A stretch of 64,000 nt of DNA, taken from contig NZ_FOQF01000012.1 of assembly GCF_900113655.1 (NCBI RefSeq), positions 35,720-99,719 on the forward strand, read 5' to 3'. The position numbers and the translations under genes are program-made. The DNA is from Pseudobutyrivibrio sp. OR37. GTDB lineage: Bacteria > Bacillota > Clostridia > Lachnospirales > Lachnospiraceae. This document shows, piece by piece, positions 63,900-64,000 of the stretch; within the stretch, counting starts at the first letter, position 1; the number at the start of each line of letters is the position of its first letter. Under the pieces are notes generated by a model. It did no database searches. It saw nothing but the letters and a program-made list of their open reading frames with translations, and was not told the DNA's origin.

Positions 63900-64000
63900 A
63901 TGAAACCACAAATGGTAAAGAAACTTTTGATGTCACAAATTAAAACAATTGCAGATAATGCAAAATCTTTCTGTATTGATTCTGAAAGAAATTTCTCACG
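63900..64000 (+). CDS. IS4-like transposase, N-terminal part
   Basis: The window cuts the gene after 33 codons. The protein begins MKPQMVKKLLMSQIKTI and ends SFCIDSERNFS, which fits the N-terminus of IS4-group transposases (the conserved FxxxxxRxFSRxRKL motif starts here). A GGGAGG ribosome binding site precedes the ATG. The recognition rests on a short stretch. Confidence 0.6.
   Translation, partial: MKPQMVKKLLMSQIKTIADNAKSFCIDSERNFS

Overview
The window looks like a chromosomal segment of a Lachnospiraceae bacterium, most likely Butyrivibrio or Pseudobutyrivibrio. The genus is inferred, not proven. The signs are moderate-to-low GC, strong AGGAGG-type ribosome binding sites, a pyruvate:ferredoxin oxidoreductase, small Lachnospiraceae-type proteins, a domain-permuted family 3 glycosidase of the kind known from Butyrivibrio and Ruminococcus, and very large plant-polysaccharide enzymes. 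No rRNA, tRNA or CRISPR array was seen.

Positions 1-13300 are housekeeping genes, all on the minus strand. Read in the direction of transcription they are a YqeG-type phosphatase, rpiB, tig, clpP, clpX, yihA, a zinc-type ABC transporter (znuA-znuC-znuB), rho, a DUF4364 protein, a hybrid histidine kinase with a two-REC response regulator, rpmE (L31) and the start of a DUF1385 gene. Positions 13348-20697 hold one 2449-residue surface enzyme with a family 43, a family 30 and a second family 43 catalytic domain, suited to taking apart type II arabinogalactan. Positions 20900-31600 carry a small protein behind a sigma-D-like promoter, nrdR, nifJ, divergent guaB, two coiled-coil membrane proteins, a chemoreceptor and a HAD phosphatase. 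Positions 31681-38380 carry a membrane-anchored permuted beta-glucosidase, an AgrC/AgrA-like two-component pair and a MATE exporter.

From about 38400 the content becomes more accessory. A compact minus-strand cluster runs from a PLD-nuclease/helicase (DUF3427 type) through a Nudix enzyme, acylphosphatase and deformylase to the MATE gene. An ABC exporter and a GIY-YIG/DUF2075 NTPase plus MazG-like pair share an almost identical 45-bp upstream element. Between them lies a nitrosative-stress module: hcp, a divergent Crp/Fnr regulator and a hemerythrin/PAS protein, with a perfect 16-bp palindrome in the divergent intergenic region. A CBM2-esterase follows.

Positions 54100-64000 are a decayed defence island. 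It holds an antitoxin whose RelE/HigB-type toxin has lost its centre in frame, a second orphan antitoxin-like regulator, and two copies of a 92-bp hairpin-rich element. It also holds a NERD protein and a protein joining a RecB-like nuclease to a DnaQ-like exonuclease. Fragments of AbiH, a SHOCT protein, an ion channel and an MmeI-like methyltransferase lie around an apparently intact AbiGi/AbiGii abortive infection pair. The window ends inside an IS4-like transposase.

The strongest candidates for something undescribed are the 92-bp element, the shared 45-bp element and the genes it may co-regulate, the RecB-DnaQ fusion, the GIY-YIG/DUF2075-MazG pair, and the domain present twice in the giant arabinogalactan enzyme. 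All family assignments were made by eye from motifs and family knowledge; no database search was run.
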